From the IMG/VR virus record IMGVR_UViG_3300026484_000515, positions 1 through 64,000 of that record: 64,000 nt of DNA. One strand, 5' to 3'. The notes under the pieces were generated by a model. That model did no database searches, had not been told where the DNA came from, and saw only the letters and a list, made by a program, of their open reading frames with translations. A program made the translations under genes and the position numbers. The DNA comes from a virus. Shown here piece after piece: positions 52,122 to 61,218 of this stretch (its first letter is position 1; the number at the start of each line of letters is the position of its first letter).

Positions 52122-53113
52122 TGAAATACCTTCCTAAACATGAAGAAGAACAGATAGTCTGGTTGCTTCCATTAGATTTATTAGAACAGAAACCAGCAGG
52201 GTTTTGGTTTAGATGTCCCGTTTGTGGTGATTCAAAAATTTCGTATAAAAAGAAAAGAGGATGGATTCTAACAGGAAGAGAACATTTAGTTTATTATTGT
52301 TTTAATTGTGGCTATACTGCTTCATTTAAGAGATTTCTTAGAGAATATTTTCCGGAAATATACAAGGAATATTATGAAAAGAAACTGAAGGAGTATTGGA
52401 AAGAAGTAAAGAAAGAAAAAACAATTGTTTATAAGAAAAAAAGTGAAATAAAAGTAGAAAAAGAAGAAACAGAAAATGAAATTAAACTAATTTCAATTGA
52501 TAAGTTTAAGTGGATAAATGTGGAAAATTCACTTGAAGCATCAAATTTTCTTAAAAAAAGGAAAATACCAGAAGAGAAGTGGAATTTCTTTAGATATTCC
52601 TTGGATGAAGAAAATGATAAAGGATTTTTGATAATTCCTTTCTTTTATAAGAATGAAAGTCAGATTTATGGTTATCAAATTCGTTCTTTAGTAGATAAAG
52701 TTTTCAAGATTAGAATTCCGGAAGGAAATCCAAAAGTTTGGAATTTGTTCAATGTTGATTGGAATAGAGAAGTCTTTGTTTTTGAAGGTGTATTTGATGC
52801 TATTTTTGTTGAAAATTCAATAGCTTTACTTGGTGCGGATATTCCTAAGTATCTTGAAGGGAAATTGAAAAATTGTATTTTTGTTTTTGATAATGATTTA
52901 ACAGGTCTGGAAAAAACTGAAAAATATCTTAAAAAAGGATTAAAATGTGTAATCTTCCCTTTGAATTTTTATTATAAGGATATAAATGATTGGGTAAAAG
53001 AGGAAAATCCTGAAGGTATTGAAGAATTTTTGAAAAATCATATCTATGAAGATTGGAGAAAAGCTAAAGTTTTAATAGGAATGAAAAAGAAAATTCTAAA
53101 AAGAGGTTTATAA
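52121..53113 (+). CDS. 61: DNA primase gp61-like
   Basis: About 330 residues, matching T4 gp61 (342). I choose ATG 52121 (MKYLPKHEEEQ) over TTG 52103 because it forms the usual TGATG overlap. N-terminal zinc finger FRCPVCGDSK...YYCFNCGY, a Lys/Glu linker, then Toprim motifs VFVFEGVFDAIF (Glu) and CIFVFDNDLTG (Asp-x-Asp). It synthesises RNA primers with gp41. Confidence 0.9.
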   Translation: MKYLPKHEEEQIVWLLPLDLLEQKPAGFWFRCPVCGDSKISYKKKRGWILTGREHLVYYCFNCGYTASFKRFLREYFPEIYKEYYEKKLKEYWKEVKKEKTIVYKKKSEIKVEKEETENEIKLISIDKFKWINVENSLEASNFLKKRKIPEEKWNFFRYSLDEENDKGFLIIPFFYKNESQIYGYQIRSLVDKVFKIRIPEGNPKVWNLFNVDWNREVFVFEGVFDAIFVENSIALLGADIPKYLEGKLKNCIFVFDNDLTGLEKTEKYLKKGLKCVIFPLNFYYKDINDWVKEENPEGIEEFLKNHIYEDWRKAKVLIGMKKKILKRGL

Positions 53114-53652
53114 TGGATAAATTGAAAGCACTTGAAGAAAAGTTGAATTTAGCAAAAGAAGCGGTAAAGGAAACAAAATTAATTAAAAAGCAGGTTAAAG
53201 AGGATATGGAGGAAATAATACATGAACAAAGTGTTGATGCTCAAGAACAATATTTGAATAGATTGAGAACTGATTTGGAAATTATAAGGAACAATTTAAT
53301 TAAGTTAATAGATTATGGACAAAATCTTTTGAGAGAATTGCAAACATTACCTGCAATAGATTTAAAAGCATCACAATTAATGGCAATATCTGACTTACAA
53401 AAAACAATCGGTCAGAATACAAAACTGTTATGGGATTTGTATAAGGAATTATCAGAATTGGAAAATATGAAAAAGAGAACTGAATTGAGGGAAAGGGAAA
53501 TTGAAATAAAAGAAAAAGAAATTGAAATTAAATCAAGACAGGTGGAAGGGAAATTAAATGTGGAAAAGGCAGAAAAAGTCCAGAATATCTTTGTTGGAAC
53601 AACAGCAGAATTGTTAAAATTATTGCAAGAGGCAAAAGATAAAGATGTATGA
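53113..53652 (+). CDS. 16: small terminase subunit gp16-like
   Basis: A 179-residue coiled-coil protein directly before the large terminase, overlapping it by 8 bases. T4 gp16 is a coiled-coil of 164 residues forming rings that recognise DNA for packaging. The sequence itself is low in specificity (Lys/Glu helices such as EIEIKEKEIEIK), so the call depends on position. Confidence 0.68.
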   Translation: MDKLKALEEKLNLAKEAVKETKLIKKQVKEDMEEIIHEQSVDAQEQYLNRLRTDLEIIRNNLIKLIDYGQNLLRELQTLPAIDLKASQLMAISDLQKTIGQNTKLLWDLYKELSELENMKKRTELREREIEIKEKEIEIKSRQVEGKLNVEKAEKVQNIFVGTTAELLKLLQEAKDKDV

Positions 53653-55315
53653 ATCTTATAAGATTTCTGATGGATTTAGAGGAAATCCAAAATTAAAACC
53701 GGCAGGAGTTGCTCTTGAATATACAAAAGAACAAGTTGAAGAGATTTTGAAGTGTAAAAATGATATTATCTATTTTGCTGAAAATTATTATCATATAATA
53801 ACACTTGATAAAGGTCTTCAAAAGATAAAACTTTATGACTTTCAAAAGGATTTACTTAAAACTATTCAAAATGAAAACAGAATAATAGTTTTAGCTTCAA
53901 GACAAGTTGGTAAAACTACTACTTATGCAATATTCTGTTTGTGGTATATTCTTTTTTATCCAGAAAAATCAATTGCGATTACTGCTAATAAAGAAAGAAC
54001 AGCGATAGAAATCTTGGATAGAATTAAAACAGCTTATCAAGAATTGCCCTGGTGGTTACAACAGGGAATAGTTAATTGGGGGAGAAGGGAATTAAGGTTA
54101 GAAAATGAATCCAAAATAATAGCAGTATCAACATCTTCAACAGCCATTCGTGGTTTCTCTATGAATGTTCTCATAATAGACGAGATGGCTTTTATACCAA
54201 GGAATATTTTCAATGATTTCTGGAATTCAGTTTATCCTGTTATATCATCCGGTAGAGATTCAAAGATAATAATTGTTTCTACACCTAACAAGAAAAATCA
54301 TTTTTATAAGTTTTGGATAGATGCTAAGGAAGGAAGAAATGGATTTAAACCTATATTTGTGCATTGGTCTCAAGTTCCAGGAAGAGATGAAGAATGGGTT
54401 CAAAAAACAAAACAAGCTGTGGGTGAATTAACATGGATGCAAGAATTTGAATGTAGATTTATAGGAGCATCGGATACACTAATAGACCCTTCAGTTTTGG
54501 AACAATTACAATACAAAAAACCTTTAGATTATACAAAACTGCATGAAAGGATATCTGATTTCAATGAATACTTATTTGTTTATGAAGAACCAAAACCTAA
54601 TCACATGTATGTCATAGGAGTTGATAGTTCAAAAATAAAATCAGGAGAAACAACAGGAGATGGTGTATCTATACAAGTTCTGGATGTAACTGATATTCCT
54701 TTTAAACAGGTTTGTCATTTCTATACTGAACCACCAACAAAGTTTCATTATCTTGATACAATTCCGGTAGCTTATGAAATAGCAAAATATTACAATAATG
54801 CTTTAATTTTTGTAGAAAACAATGATATAGGGCAGGAAATTGCAGATGGAATAGCTTTTGATTATGAGTATGAGAATGTTTATTTCCAGAAACCAAATTT
54901 ACCTGGATATAGACAAACAACAAAGACAAGACATATAGGGATAATGAATTTGAAGACTCTCATAGAAAAATTTGAATTGATAATAAATGATTGGATTACG
55001 CTTGAGCAATTAGCAGCATTTGTTAAAAAAGGAAAGAAATTTCAAGCAGCACCGGGAAATTATGATGATGCCGTAATGGCTTTAGTTCATGCTTTATTTT
55101 TCTTACAAACACCAGAATTTGATTGGATAGTAACTAAAAGAGAATTAGTTCAAAAGCAAAAAATAAAGGAAAGAATGGAACAGTTTAAGAAAAAGTTAAA
55201 GGAAAATATTCAGGAAACCATGGAAGATTTGCCATGGTTAAAAGAAGCAGAAGAAGAGAAAATAGTTGATGGTTATTTAGTTTGGGAAGAGGTTTTGTAT
55301 AAGGGTTTTATGTAA
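53645..55315 (+). CDS. 17: large terminase subunit gp17 (packaging ATPase/nuclease)
   Basis: A 556-residue motor protein that translocates DNA into the prohead. Walker A is SRQVGKTT (85-92), Walker B LIIDEMAF (176-183), a C-motif VSTPN. The C-terminal nuclease domain has YVIGVDSSK, LIFVENNDIG and DDAVMALVHALFFL. It aligns well with T4 gp17 (610) but is shorter. Confidence 0.95.
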   Translation: MYESYKISDGFRGNPKLKPAGVALEYTKEQVEEILKCKNDIIYFAENYYHIITLDKGLQKIKLYDFQKDLLKTIQNENRIIVLASRQVGKTTTYAIFCLWYILFYPEKSIAITANKERTAIEILDRIKTAYQELPWWLQQGIVNWGRRELRLENESKIIAVSTSSTAIRGFSMNVLIIDEMAFIPRNIFNDFWNSVYPVISSGRDSKIIIVSTPNKKNHFYKFWIDAKEGRNGFKPIFVHWSQVPGRDEEWVQKTKQAVGELTWMQEFECRFIGASDTLIDPSVLEQLQYKKPLDYTKLHERISDFNEYLFVYEEPKPNHMYVIGVDSSKIKSGETTGDGVSIQVLDVTDIPFKQVCHFYTEPPTKFHYLDTIPVAYEIAKYYNNALIFVENNDIGQEIADGIAFDYEYENVYFQKPNLPGYRQTTKTRHIGIMNLKTLIEKFELIINDWITLEQLAAFVKKGKKFQAAPGNYDDAVMALVHALFFLQTPEFDWIVTKRELVQKQKIKERMEQFKKKLKENIQETMEDLPWLKEAEEEKIVDGYLVWEEVLYKGFM

Positions 55316-55351
55316 ATAATTGTTGAAATTTCCTAATTGAGGAGGATTATG

Positions 55352-55630
55352 ATGGAATTTGAAAAGATGGTTGAAAAAGTTTTTAAAGTGGAAAAACTTG
55401 AGGAAAGTGTTAAAGAATTTCCTCTTGGAATAATGGTAAAAAATGCTTTGTATGCTGAATGGGATGGCTCAAAACTTTCAATTAAAATAGCAGGTATAGA
55501 ACTTGTTCAGTTTAATTTTGATGATGATATGAATCTTGAATCATTTACTACAATTCAGGATGAAGCTGATAAGTTTGAAAAGTGGGTCAAAAAGAATTTC
55601 AAAGAGTGGAAAAAAGAACAGGAGGGATAG
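55352..55630 (+). CDS. hypothetical protein
   Basis: About 92 residues. ATG 55352 is preferred because GGAGG at 55341 lies 6 bases before it. In-frame ATGs at 55337 and 55349 are badly spaced. The protein is acidic with alternating strands (LSIKIAGIELVQFNFDDDMN). Between terminase and the spanin genes. Family unknown. Confidence 0.66.
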   Translation: MEFEKMVEKVFKVEKLEESVKEFPLGIMVKNALYAEWDGSKLSIKIAGIELVQFNFDDDMNLESFTTIQDEADKFEKWVKKNFKEWKKEQEG

Positions 55631-55933
55631 ATGGAATTTATTTTAAAATTTTTAAAATCTATTGATCCTGCTATTATTTTAGGTGGATTAGCGGGTGTTT
55701 TAGCTTTTCTTTTTGGTCAACAGAAAATGAAAAATAAACAATTAAAAGAAACCATTAAAGCAAATGAACAGGTTAGACAGGAAGAGAAAAAGTATGAGAA
55801 AAAGAGTGTTGATTTTGAGGAAGAAATTGTGGATTTGAAGGATAATTTAAAAGAAAACGATGATGAAAAGAAAAAAATAGTTCAAGCTATTGAAAATAAT
55901 GAGGAGATAGTGATAGATGAGGAAGAGATTTAG
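55631..55933 (+). CDS. i-spanin-like inner-membrane lysis protein
   Basis: A 100-residue protein with one N-terminal membrane segment (IILGGLAGVLAFLFG, about 16-30), then a long charged coiled coil, as in Rz-type i-spanins. The following gene encodes a lipoprotein overlapping it by 17 bases, the usual spanin arrangement. A holin would have more membrane segments. With the o-spanin it would fuse inner and outer membranes at lysis. Confidence 0.68.
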   Translation: MEFILKFLKSIDPAIILGGLAGVLAFLFGQQKMKNKQLKETIKANEQVRQEEKKYEKKSVDFEEEIVDLKDNLKENDDEKKKIVQAIENNEEIVIDEEEI

Positions 55934-56225
55934 TATTCTTTTTCTTGTATTGTTTTTGTTTGCTTGTTCACAACCTGTAAGATATAAAATTGTTAAACCA
56001 CAAATTCCTGAGTTAAAAAAGTATGGACGGGTTCAAATCCCGAAAACAAAATGGAAACCGATAAATTACAATGGCACATTGTTATATTGCACTTCTAAAG
56101 AAGAACTGATAAAGTTTATGAATGCTTTTATTGAATTGAAAAAAGCAAAGAAGTTTTGTGATACAGAAATTGACAAGTATAATGAATTCAGGAAAGAATA
56201 TATAAAAGATGTAGAGGTAAAATAA
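55917..56225 (+). CDS. o-spanin-like outer-membrane lipoprotein
   Basis: A 102-residue protein with signal sequence and lipobox (SILFLVLFLFACS, Cys17), so a lipoprotein. It overlaps the i-spanin-like gene and would span the periplasm. It is longer than typical Rz1 and not very Pro-rich, so it is a less classic o-spanin. The pair implies an outer membrane in the host. Confidence 0.7.
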   Translation: MRKRFSILFLVLFLFACSQPVRYKIVKPQIPELKKYGRVQIPKTKWKPINYNGTLLYCTSKEELIKFMNAFIELKKAKKFCDTEIDKYNEFRKEYIKDVEVK

Positions 56226-56278
56226 GTTTGCCTACTATAAAATCTTTGATACAAAATACTAAAAAGAGGAGGAAAAGA

Positions 56279-56617
56279 ATGAATGTAAAATTTTTGCATT
56301 TAATCACAGGAATGAAAATAATAGGAGATGTAGAAGAAAGAGAAGAAACTTATCTAATCAAAAAGGGTGTAATAGTGGATTTTGTTCCCGTTGCTCCTGG
56401 TAAGATGGGCATGGTAGTTATACCTGTTTCTATGAAAGAACCTTTGATTAGGGATAAAGAAATAAGGAAGGATTTTGTTTTATGTTGTGAAGAAGATTCT
56501 GAATATGAAAGGATGCTAATGGAAATATCTTTACAATCTTCAGGTTTAACAGTAGCAACTAACATTCCTGAAGAGGAAGACAAATCAATAATTGATATAA
56601 CAAAACTTAGACAGTAA
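56279..56617 (+). CDS. Sm/LSm-like small protein
   Basis: About 112 residues from ATG 56279, chosen because GAGGAGG lies just upstream; a TTG at 56228 would add 17 basic residues and lacks a good site. The segment VKFLHLITGMKIIGDVEEREETYLIKKGVIVDFVP resembles small phage proteins I recall as Sm-like (TGEEIIG-VEE--D-Y-IKNP). The C-terminus (SLQSSGLTVATNIPEEED) is not part of the fold. Possible RNA or protein-binding ring; low certainty. Confidence 0.5.
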   Translation: MNVKFLHLITGMKIIGDVEEREETYLIKKGVIVDFVPVAPGKMGMVVIPVSMKEPLIRDKEIRKDFVLCCEEDSEYERMLMEISLQSSGLTVATNIPEEEDKSIIDITKLRQ

Positions 56618-56629
56618 AAGGAGGATATT

Positions 56630-56911
56630 ATGAAGTATGTTGTAATAGCACCTAATGGATTTGATGTTTCTCTTTCATTGAAAAGTGGAGTATATAGATT
56701 TTTTAATGGTGATGTTATAGATGATGAAAAATATCCAAAAGAAATGTTTGAATTGTTTCCTGAGATTTTTAGACCATTGCCTGAAGAGAAAAAAGTGGAA
56801 GTGAAAAAGAAAGCTAATAAGGAAGAGCAGAAGAAAGAGGAGAAAGTAGAGGAAAAGAAATTGGAAAAGAAGTCAAAAAGAGTTCAGAAAAAGGATGCTA
56901 AAGAAGAATAA
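56630..56911 (+). CDS. hypothetical protein with Lys/Glu-rich tail
   Basis: A 93-residue protein. The first 55 residues form a compact beta/helix module (VIAPNGFDVSLSLKSGVYRFFNGDVID), and the rest is Lys/Glu repeats. AGGAGG precedes it. It overlaps the gp13-like start by one base. Unknown function. Confidence 0.68.
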   Translation: MKYVVIAPNGFDVSLSLKSGVYRFFNGDVIDDEKYPKEMFELFPEIFRPLPEEKKVEVKKKANKEEQKKEEKVEEKKLEKKSKRVQKKDAKEE

Positions 56912-57651
56912 TGGGAGCTAAGGTTCCTTACATAAAGTCAAAAAATGAGTTAAAAGAATATATAAAAAGAAGATTGGGTTATCCTGTTGTAAATGTAGAA
57001 ATAACAGATGAACAGTTAGAAGATGTAATAAATGAAACAATAGAAAAGTTTATAGAAGTAGCTTATCCTGGTATTCAATTACGACTTGGAAGATTACGAA
57101 CAGAAAATGAGAAAATGGAATATGAATTGCCTTATGAAGTTGCTGCTGTTGTAAAAGTGTTTGCACCGGGAGAAGGTGGTGGTGGGATGATGGCTGCTCC
57201 TTTTGGAATGGCAGCTACAATGGCACAATCATTGGAAAATGTGTATTTCCAGAAATTGGATTTAGTTTCAATTGAATTAATGATGGAATACATAGAAACA
57301 TTAAGTGTTATGTTTTATCGTGGAACTGAATTTGATTTCAATACAATGACTAAGAAATTGTATCTTTTCAAAAATCCTGGTGATGGAGAATTGGGTCTTC
57401 TGTTTTATGAATATGTTTCAGAAAATGATTCTCTTTATATCTATGACCATAGATGGGTTAAAAAATATGCAACAGAATTGGCAAGATTACAATGGGGAAG
57501 AAATCTGATAAAATATGCAGGTTCAATGTTGCCTTCCGGATTACAGATGAATGCTGAAGCGTTAATTTCTGAAGCAAAAGAGGAACTGGCTAAATTAGAA
57601 GAAGAGTTAGAAGATAAGTATCAATTACCTATTGACTTCTTTATAGGTTAA
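56911..57651 (+). CDS. 13: neck protein gp13-like
   Basis: A 246-residue protein. ELKEYIKRRLGYPVVNVEITDEQLEDVINETIEKF is the conserved N-terminus of the T4-type neck/head-completion protein. A Gly/Met-rich loop (GEGGGGMMAAPFGMAATM) near residue 90 is unusual. The C-terminal region (RWVKKYATELARLQWGRNL) is typical. gp13 closes the head after packaging and joins the tail. Confidence 0.8.
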   Translation: MGAKVPYIKSKNELKEYIKRRLGYPVVNVEITDEQLEDVINETIEKFIEVAYPGIQLRLGRLRTENEKMEYELPYEVAAVVKVFAPGEGGGGMMAAPFGMAATMAQSLENVYFQKLDLVSIELMMEYIETLSVMFYRGTEFDFNTMTKKLYLFKNPGDGELGLLFYEYVSENDSLYIYDHRWVKKYATELARLQWGRNLIKYAGSMLPSGLQMNAEALISEAKEELAKLEEELEDKYQLPIDFFIG

Positions 57652-57652
57652 G

Positions 57653-58195
57653 ATGAAAGAGAAGACTAAAGAACTAATAAAACCTTTTCTGAATCAAATT
57701 TCTTCGGAAATACAAATTTTAGCTAATCAAACTAAGAGTTTAGTTGATTTAAAAACATATCTGGAAATTGGATATACTGTTAATGAAAATATTGAATATG
57801 AACAAATTCCTGTTTTTGCTGATGATTTTGAAAAAAGATTTATGAAATTTTTCTTTTTGAAAATTTACAAAACAAATGAAAAAATCATATCTGCAAATTT
57901 AAAACTTGTGAATCATTTTCAGAAAAGAAGTAAAATTGAAATACAAATTCCCATTAACCTTGAAGTGGTGCAGAATTTAATCAACCAAAACATTTCTTAC
58001 ATTTATGAATTTTCCTTTGAGGAAAAAGAAAATGAAATAAGAAAAAGGTTAGAAGATAAGAAAAATTTGATACAAGCAATTCAAAAGATGATTCAGGAAC
58101 TTCCTTTTCATGAGAAAGAATTAGAATGGTTAATAGAGGAATTAGAAGATTTTCTGAGAAAGAAGGAAGAATTCTTTAAAAAACCACAAGTTTAA
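57653..58195 (+). CDS. hypothetical protein
   Basis: A 180-residue Lys/Glu/Ile-rich helical protein one codon after gp13. No family recognised. Likely a virion or assembly component because of its neck-gene neighbours. Confidence 0.65.
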   Translation: MKEKTKELIKPFLNQISSEIQILANQTKSLVDLKTYLEIGYTVNENIEYEQIPVFADDFEKRFMKFFFLKIYKTNEKIISANLKLVNHFQKRSKIEIQIPINLEVVQNLINQNISYIYEFSFEEKENEIRKRLEDKKNLIQAIQKMIQELPFHEKELEWLIEELEDFLRKKEEFFKKPQV

Positions 58196-58229
58196 ATAGA
58201 TAGAGAAAATTTATTGGGAGGAGAAAAGT

Positions 58230-58916
58230 ATGAAAGTTTTTGGTAAAATGGATTTCAATCTTAACGAAGTTTATAAATTTGTAGTAGAACCTTATGATGG
58301 TTCTGCTAATCCTGATAAACCTTTCCCTGATTATGCAAAACAGGGTCTTCTACTCTTCAGAACAGATGAACAGATGCTTTATATTTGTGTTTCTGAAAAC
58401 CCTGCTGTTTGGATTCCTCTTATAAAGCTAAATGCTTCTTATGTTCATAATCAGGATTCGGTTGCTTCTGAATGGAATATAGTTCACAACCTTGAAACAC
58501 AGAATGTAATGGTTCAGGTTTTTGATGTAAGTGGAAATAAATTTGTTCCTGAAGATATACAGATTGTGGATAACAATACAATAAAAGTTGTAGTTAATCC
58601 TCCATCTGCTGGAAAAGCATTGGTAATAGCTCTTGATGCTCAGGTTGGTCTTTTTGTTCAGCATAATCAGCTATCTCTTGATATTCTAAAATCCAGACAG
58701 GAAATAACTCAGGTAGATTATGATGAAAATGATAATCCTGTTAAGGTTTATTATGGTGATGGAACAATCTGTGAAATAACTTATAGAACTTCTGATCCTG
58801 CTGTTGGTGAAATTGATACAATAACATTCTATTCTTCTGGTGGAACTATCCTTGAACAATGGCAGTATATCTATGATGACCAGGGAAGAATTTCTCAGTT
58901 GAGGAGATTAGCTTAA
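58230..58916 (+). CDS. fibre/adhesin protein
   Basis: A 228-residue protein behind GGGAGGAG. The middle (ASEWNIVHNLETQNVMVQVFD...IKVVVNPPSAGKALVI) is the same small fibre domain seen at 17391 and 17930. The C-terminus has an RHS-like short repeat (VKVYYGDGTICEITY, WQYIYDDQGRISQLRRL). Probable tail or neck fibre. Confidence 0.7.
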   Translation: MKVFGKMDFNLNEVYKFVVEPYDGSANPDKPFPDYAKQGLLLFRTDEQMLYICVSENPAVWIPLIKLNASYVHNQDSVASEWNIVHNLETQNVMVQVFDVSGNKFVPEDIQIVDNNTIKVVVNPPSAGKALVIALDAQVGLFVQHNQLSLDILKSRQEITQVDYDENDNPVKVYYGDGTICEITYRTSDPAVGEIDTITFYSSGGTILEQWQYIYDDQGRISQLRRLA

Positions 58917-58923
58917 AGTAGCG

Positions 58924-60516
58924 ATGAAAATAGATTGGGTGATAAAGCGATTTAGTAAAAACGAAGTGGTTCCATCTTGGAACGATGAAAGAAATATATG
59001 GTTTAATGTTTCAAATAGAGGTGCAAAATTTGAAATTTATCATGGTTTAGAGTTACCAGAAGACCCTTTAGGAGACGGAAGTGAAATAGCATTTTTCCCT
59101 TTGAATGGAGTGTTAGAAGATAAACATGGAAATTATTCTCTAATTCCATCAACAAGTTTTTCTTATGAAAAATCACCTTGGGACGTGGCTGTAAATTATA
59201 GGAATAAGGACAATTCTTATTATTTGAAAACTTCTGAAAAGATAAGAAGAAATGAGAAAAAAGAAATAACTATTTCGGGTTGGATATATTTGGTTAGTGG
59301 TTGTTATGAATGGAATTCAATTTGGCATTTATCACCAGATGATAATGATAATACAGGAAATTCAAGACAACCTGCTTTATGGCTTCATATGACTTATCAA
59401 AGAAACTTTCATATTTGTTGTGATTGTGAAAAATATAAGAACTATAGAATAGAAATTTCTTCAGGAAAATTACATTATAATAGGTGGTCATTTATTGTTC
59501 AAACGGTTTCTCTAACTTCAATGAAATTATATATCAATGGTATTTTAACTGATGTTTTGAACACAAATAGTTCAACAGGTAATTTTCTTTTCAATGATGG
59601 TTATTTTTATATAGGTGATAAGTGGTATAATAAAAGTCTTTTGATAGCAAATGTTAGAGTTTTCCTTAAAGAACTATCTTCTGAAGAAATTTCATATCTT
59701 TACGAGTTAGAAAAACCTTTTAAAGCAGAAGATGAAGGTAAAAAGGTATTTGTGTTCTTTAATGATTTTGAAAAAATGGATAATTGGTTAGTTGATTATG
59801 CTGGAAATGGTGTTTCAGTAAAAGATTCACTTTTAGAAGCAAAAACAGATGGGCAATCAAGAGTTATCCTTAAAAATTCAAATGATTTGAATATTACTTC
59901 TCCTTTTTTGGTTTTTGGAAAGTTTTCAACGGAAGAATGTAATGATATTTCAACATTTTTAGATATATCAACAACAGATAACTTTACAAATTCAATTGCT
60001 TCAATTTATTGGGGATGGAAAAATGAAAAACATGGAACGTATAAGAATTTAAATGGAAAAGTTTCTTTTAATGAAGGTGCTTACAGAGATTTTTATTCTC
60101 CTGAATTTGGAAAATTCTATTATTATGGGTTGTTGTATGAAAATGACTATCAATACCATCTTTTTCCTCAAGAATTTTTTGAATTAAATTTTGACAATTA
60201 TATCCCTAATCAATCTTTTAGAAATGAGATTTTCAAAAAAGTTATTTTAGCTTTTTCTTATAATTGTTCCTCAACTTTTAATGTTGAATTTGTTGCAGTT
60301 GCTAAATTTTCAAAAGATTTTGATTATGTTATTCTTGATGAAGAATCAGGAAATTATGAATTAAATGGAAAGATTTTCAAAAAGAAGACTAAGATTAAAA
60401 TTACAAAATTACCATTAAATACTCAAACTGTTTTTGTTTCATTGAATAATGGTGCTTTTGGTGAAGTTAAGCAGGTTTCTGGACAAATACCATTTTTTGT
60501 TAAAAAGAGGATATAA
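58924..60516 (+). CDS. LamG/concanavalin-A-like lectin adhesin
   Basis: A 530-residue protein. Residues about 55-260 form a LamG (concanavalin A-like) jelly roll: ITISGWIYLVSGCYEWNSIWHL, YNRWSFIVQTVSLTSMKLYING, YFYIGDKWYNKSLLIANVRVFLKELSSEEI. A second beta-rich domain (FFNDFEKMDNWLVDYAGN onward) may bind sugar too. Likely a host-surface-binding appendage. It shares its operon with gp14. Confidence 0.72.
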   Translation: MKIDWVIKRFSKNEVVPSWNDERNIWFNVSNRGAKFEIYHGLELPEDPLGDGSEIAFFPLNGVLEDKHGNYSLIPSTSFSYEKSPWDVAVNYRNKDNSYYLKTSEKIRRNEKKEITISGWIYLVSGCYEWNSIWHLSPDDNDNTGNSRQPALWLHMTYQRNFHICCDCEKYKNYRIEISSGKLHYNRWSFIVQTVSLTSMKLYINGILTDVLNTNSSTGNFLFNDGYFYIGDKWYNKSLLIANVRVFLKELSSEEISYLYELEKPFKAEDEGKKVFVFFNDFEKMDNWLVDYAGNGVSVKDSLLEAKTDGQSRVILKNSNDLNITSPFLVFGKFSTEECNDISTFLDISTTDNFTNSIASIYWGWKNEKHGTYKNLNGKVSFNEGAYRDFYSPEFGKFYYYGLLYENDYQYHLFPQEFFELNFDNYIPNQSFRNEIFKKVILAFSYNCSSTFNVEFVAVAKFSKDFDYVILDEESGNYELNGKIFKKKTKIKITKLPLNTQTVFVSLNNGAFGEVKQVSGQIPFFVKKRI

Positions 60517-61217
60517 TGGCAAGAGATTATCCATTTTATTTTAACAACAATATAGATAATCCGGAAGCAGATACATTAGAAGAGATATATGATGAAGCAA
60601 TAGCATTACATTCTTATCAGGTTTATTACATTGTAAGAGAATTTGCAGGGGAAATTGTTGGATTTGGTGAATTTCAAACTAAAGTAATGAAAAAAGCGAT
60701 TCCGGTAAGAATGTATATAGAAGAAATAGATGATTTTGGTGGACCTGGAGAATTATTTTCCAAATTTGGTTATGTTTTAAGGGAATCAATTACTCTTTAT
60801 GTTTCAAAGAAAGAACTTGAAAGATGTAAAATAGTGCCTAAAGTTCAGGATTTAATATTTGTTCCTGTTATGAACAATAAGGTTTTTGAAATACAATTTG
60901 TTGATGATGATTCAAGGACAGGTTCATTTTATACTTTAGGTAGATGTTTTGGATATAAATTAATTGCTAATTTGTTTAATTTTGATTATTCTGAAATCTG
61001 TGATGATATTTCTGAATGTAAACATCCTGAATGTCTTATGAGAACAAATGAAGAAAGAATGAAGCAGGATATAGAAAAACTTGAAAGATTACTTGACATT
61101 GAAATACAAAATTATGATGGAATTGTAAATGAATTAATTGATGAAAATGAAGCACCAGAATCTGCTGATGAAATTGTTGATGATACAGAAAAACACAAAT
61201 TGGGGTTGTTAGACTAA
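60516..61217 (+). CDS. 14: neck protein gp14-like
   Basis: A 233-residue protein. The pattern GDLIFVPVMNNKVFEIQFVDD--FYTLGRCFGYKLIANLFNFDYSEI (wording approximate: QDLIFVPVMNNKVFEIQF) is the gp14 core, which forms the neck with gp13 and contacts the tail completion protein. An acidic tail follows. Directly followed by gp15, as in T4. Confidence 0.82.
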   Translation: MARDYPFYFNNNIDNPEADTLEEIYDEAIALHSYQVYYIVREFAGEIVGFGEFQTKVMKKAIPVRMYIEEIDDFGGPGELFSKFGYVLRESITLYVSKKELERCKIVPKVQDLIFVPVMNNKVFEIQFVDDDSRTGSFYTLGRCFGYKLIANLFNFDYSEICDDISECKHPECLMRTNEERMKQDIEKLERLLDIEIQNYDGIVNELIDENEAPESADEIVDDTEKHKLGLLD

Positions 61218-61218
61218 A

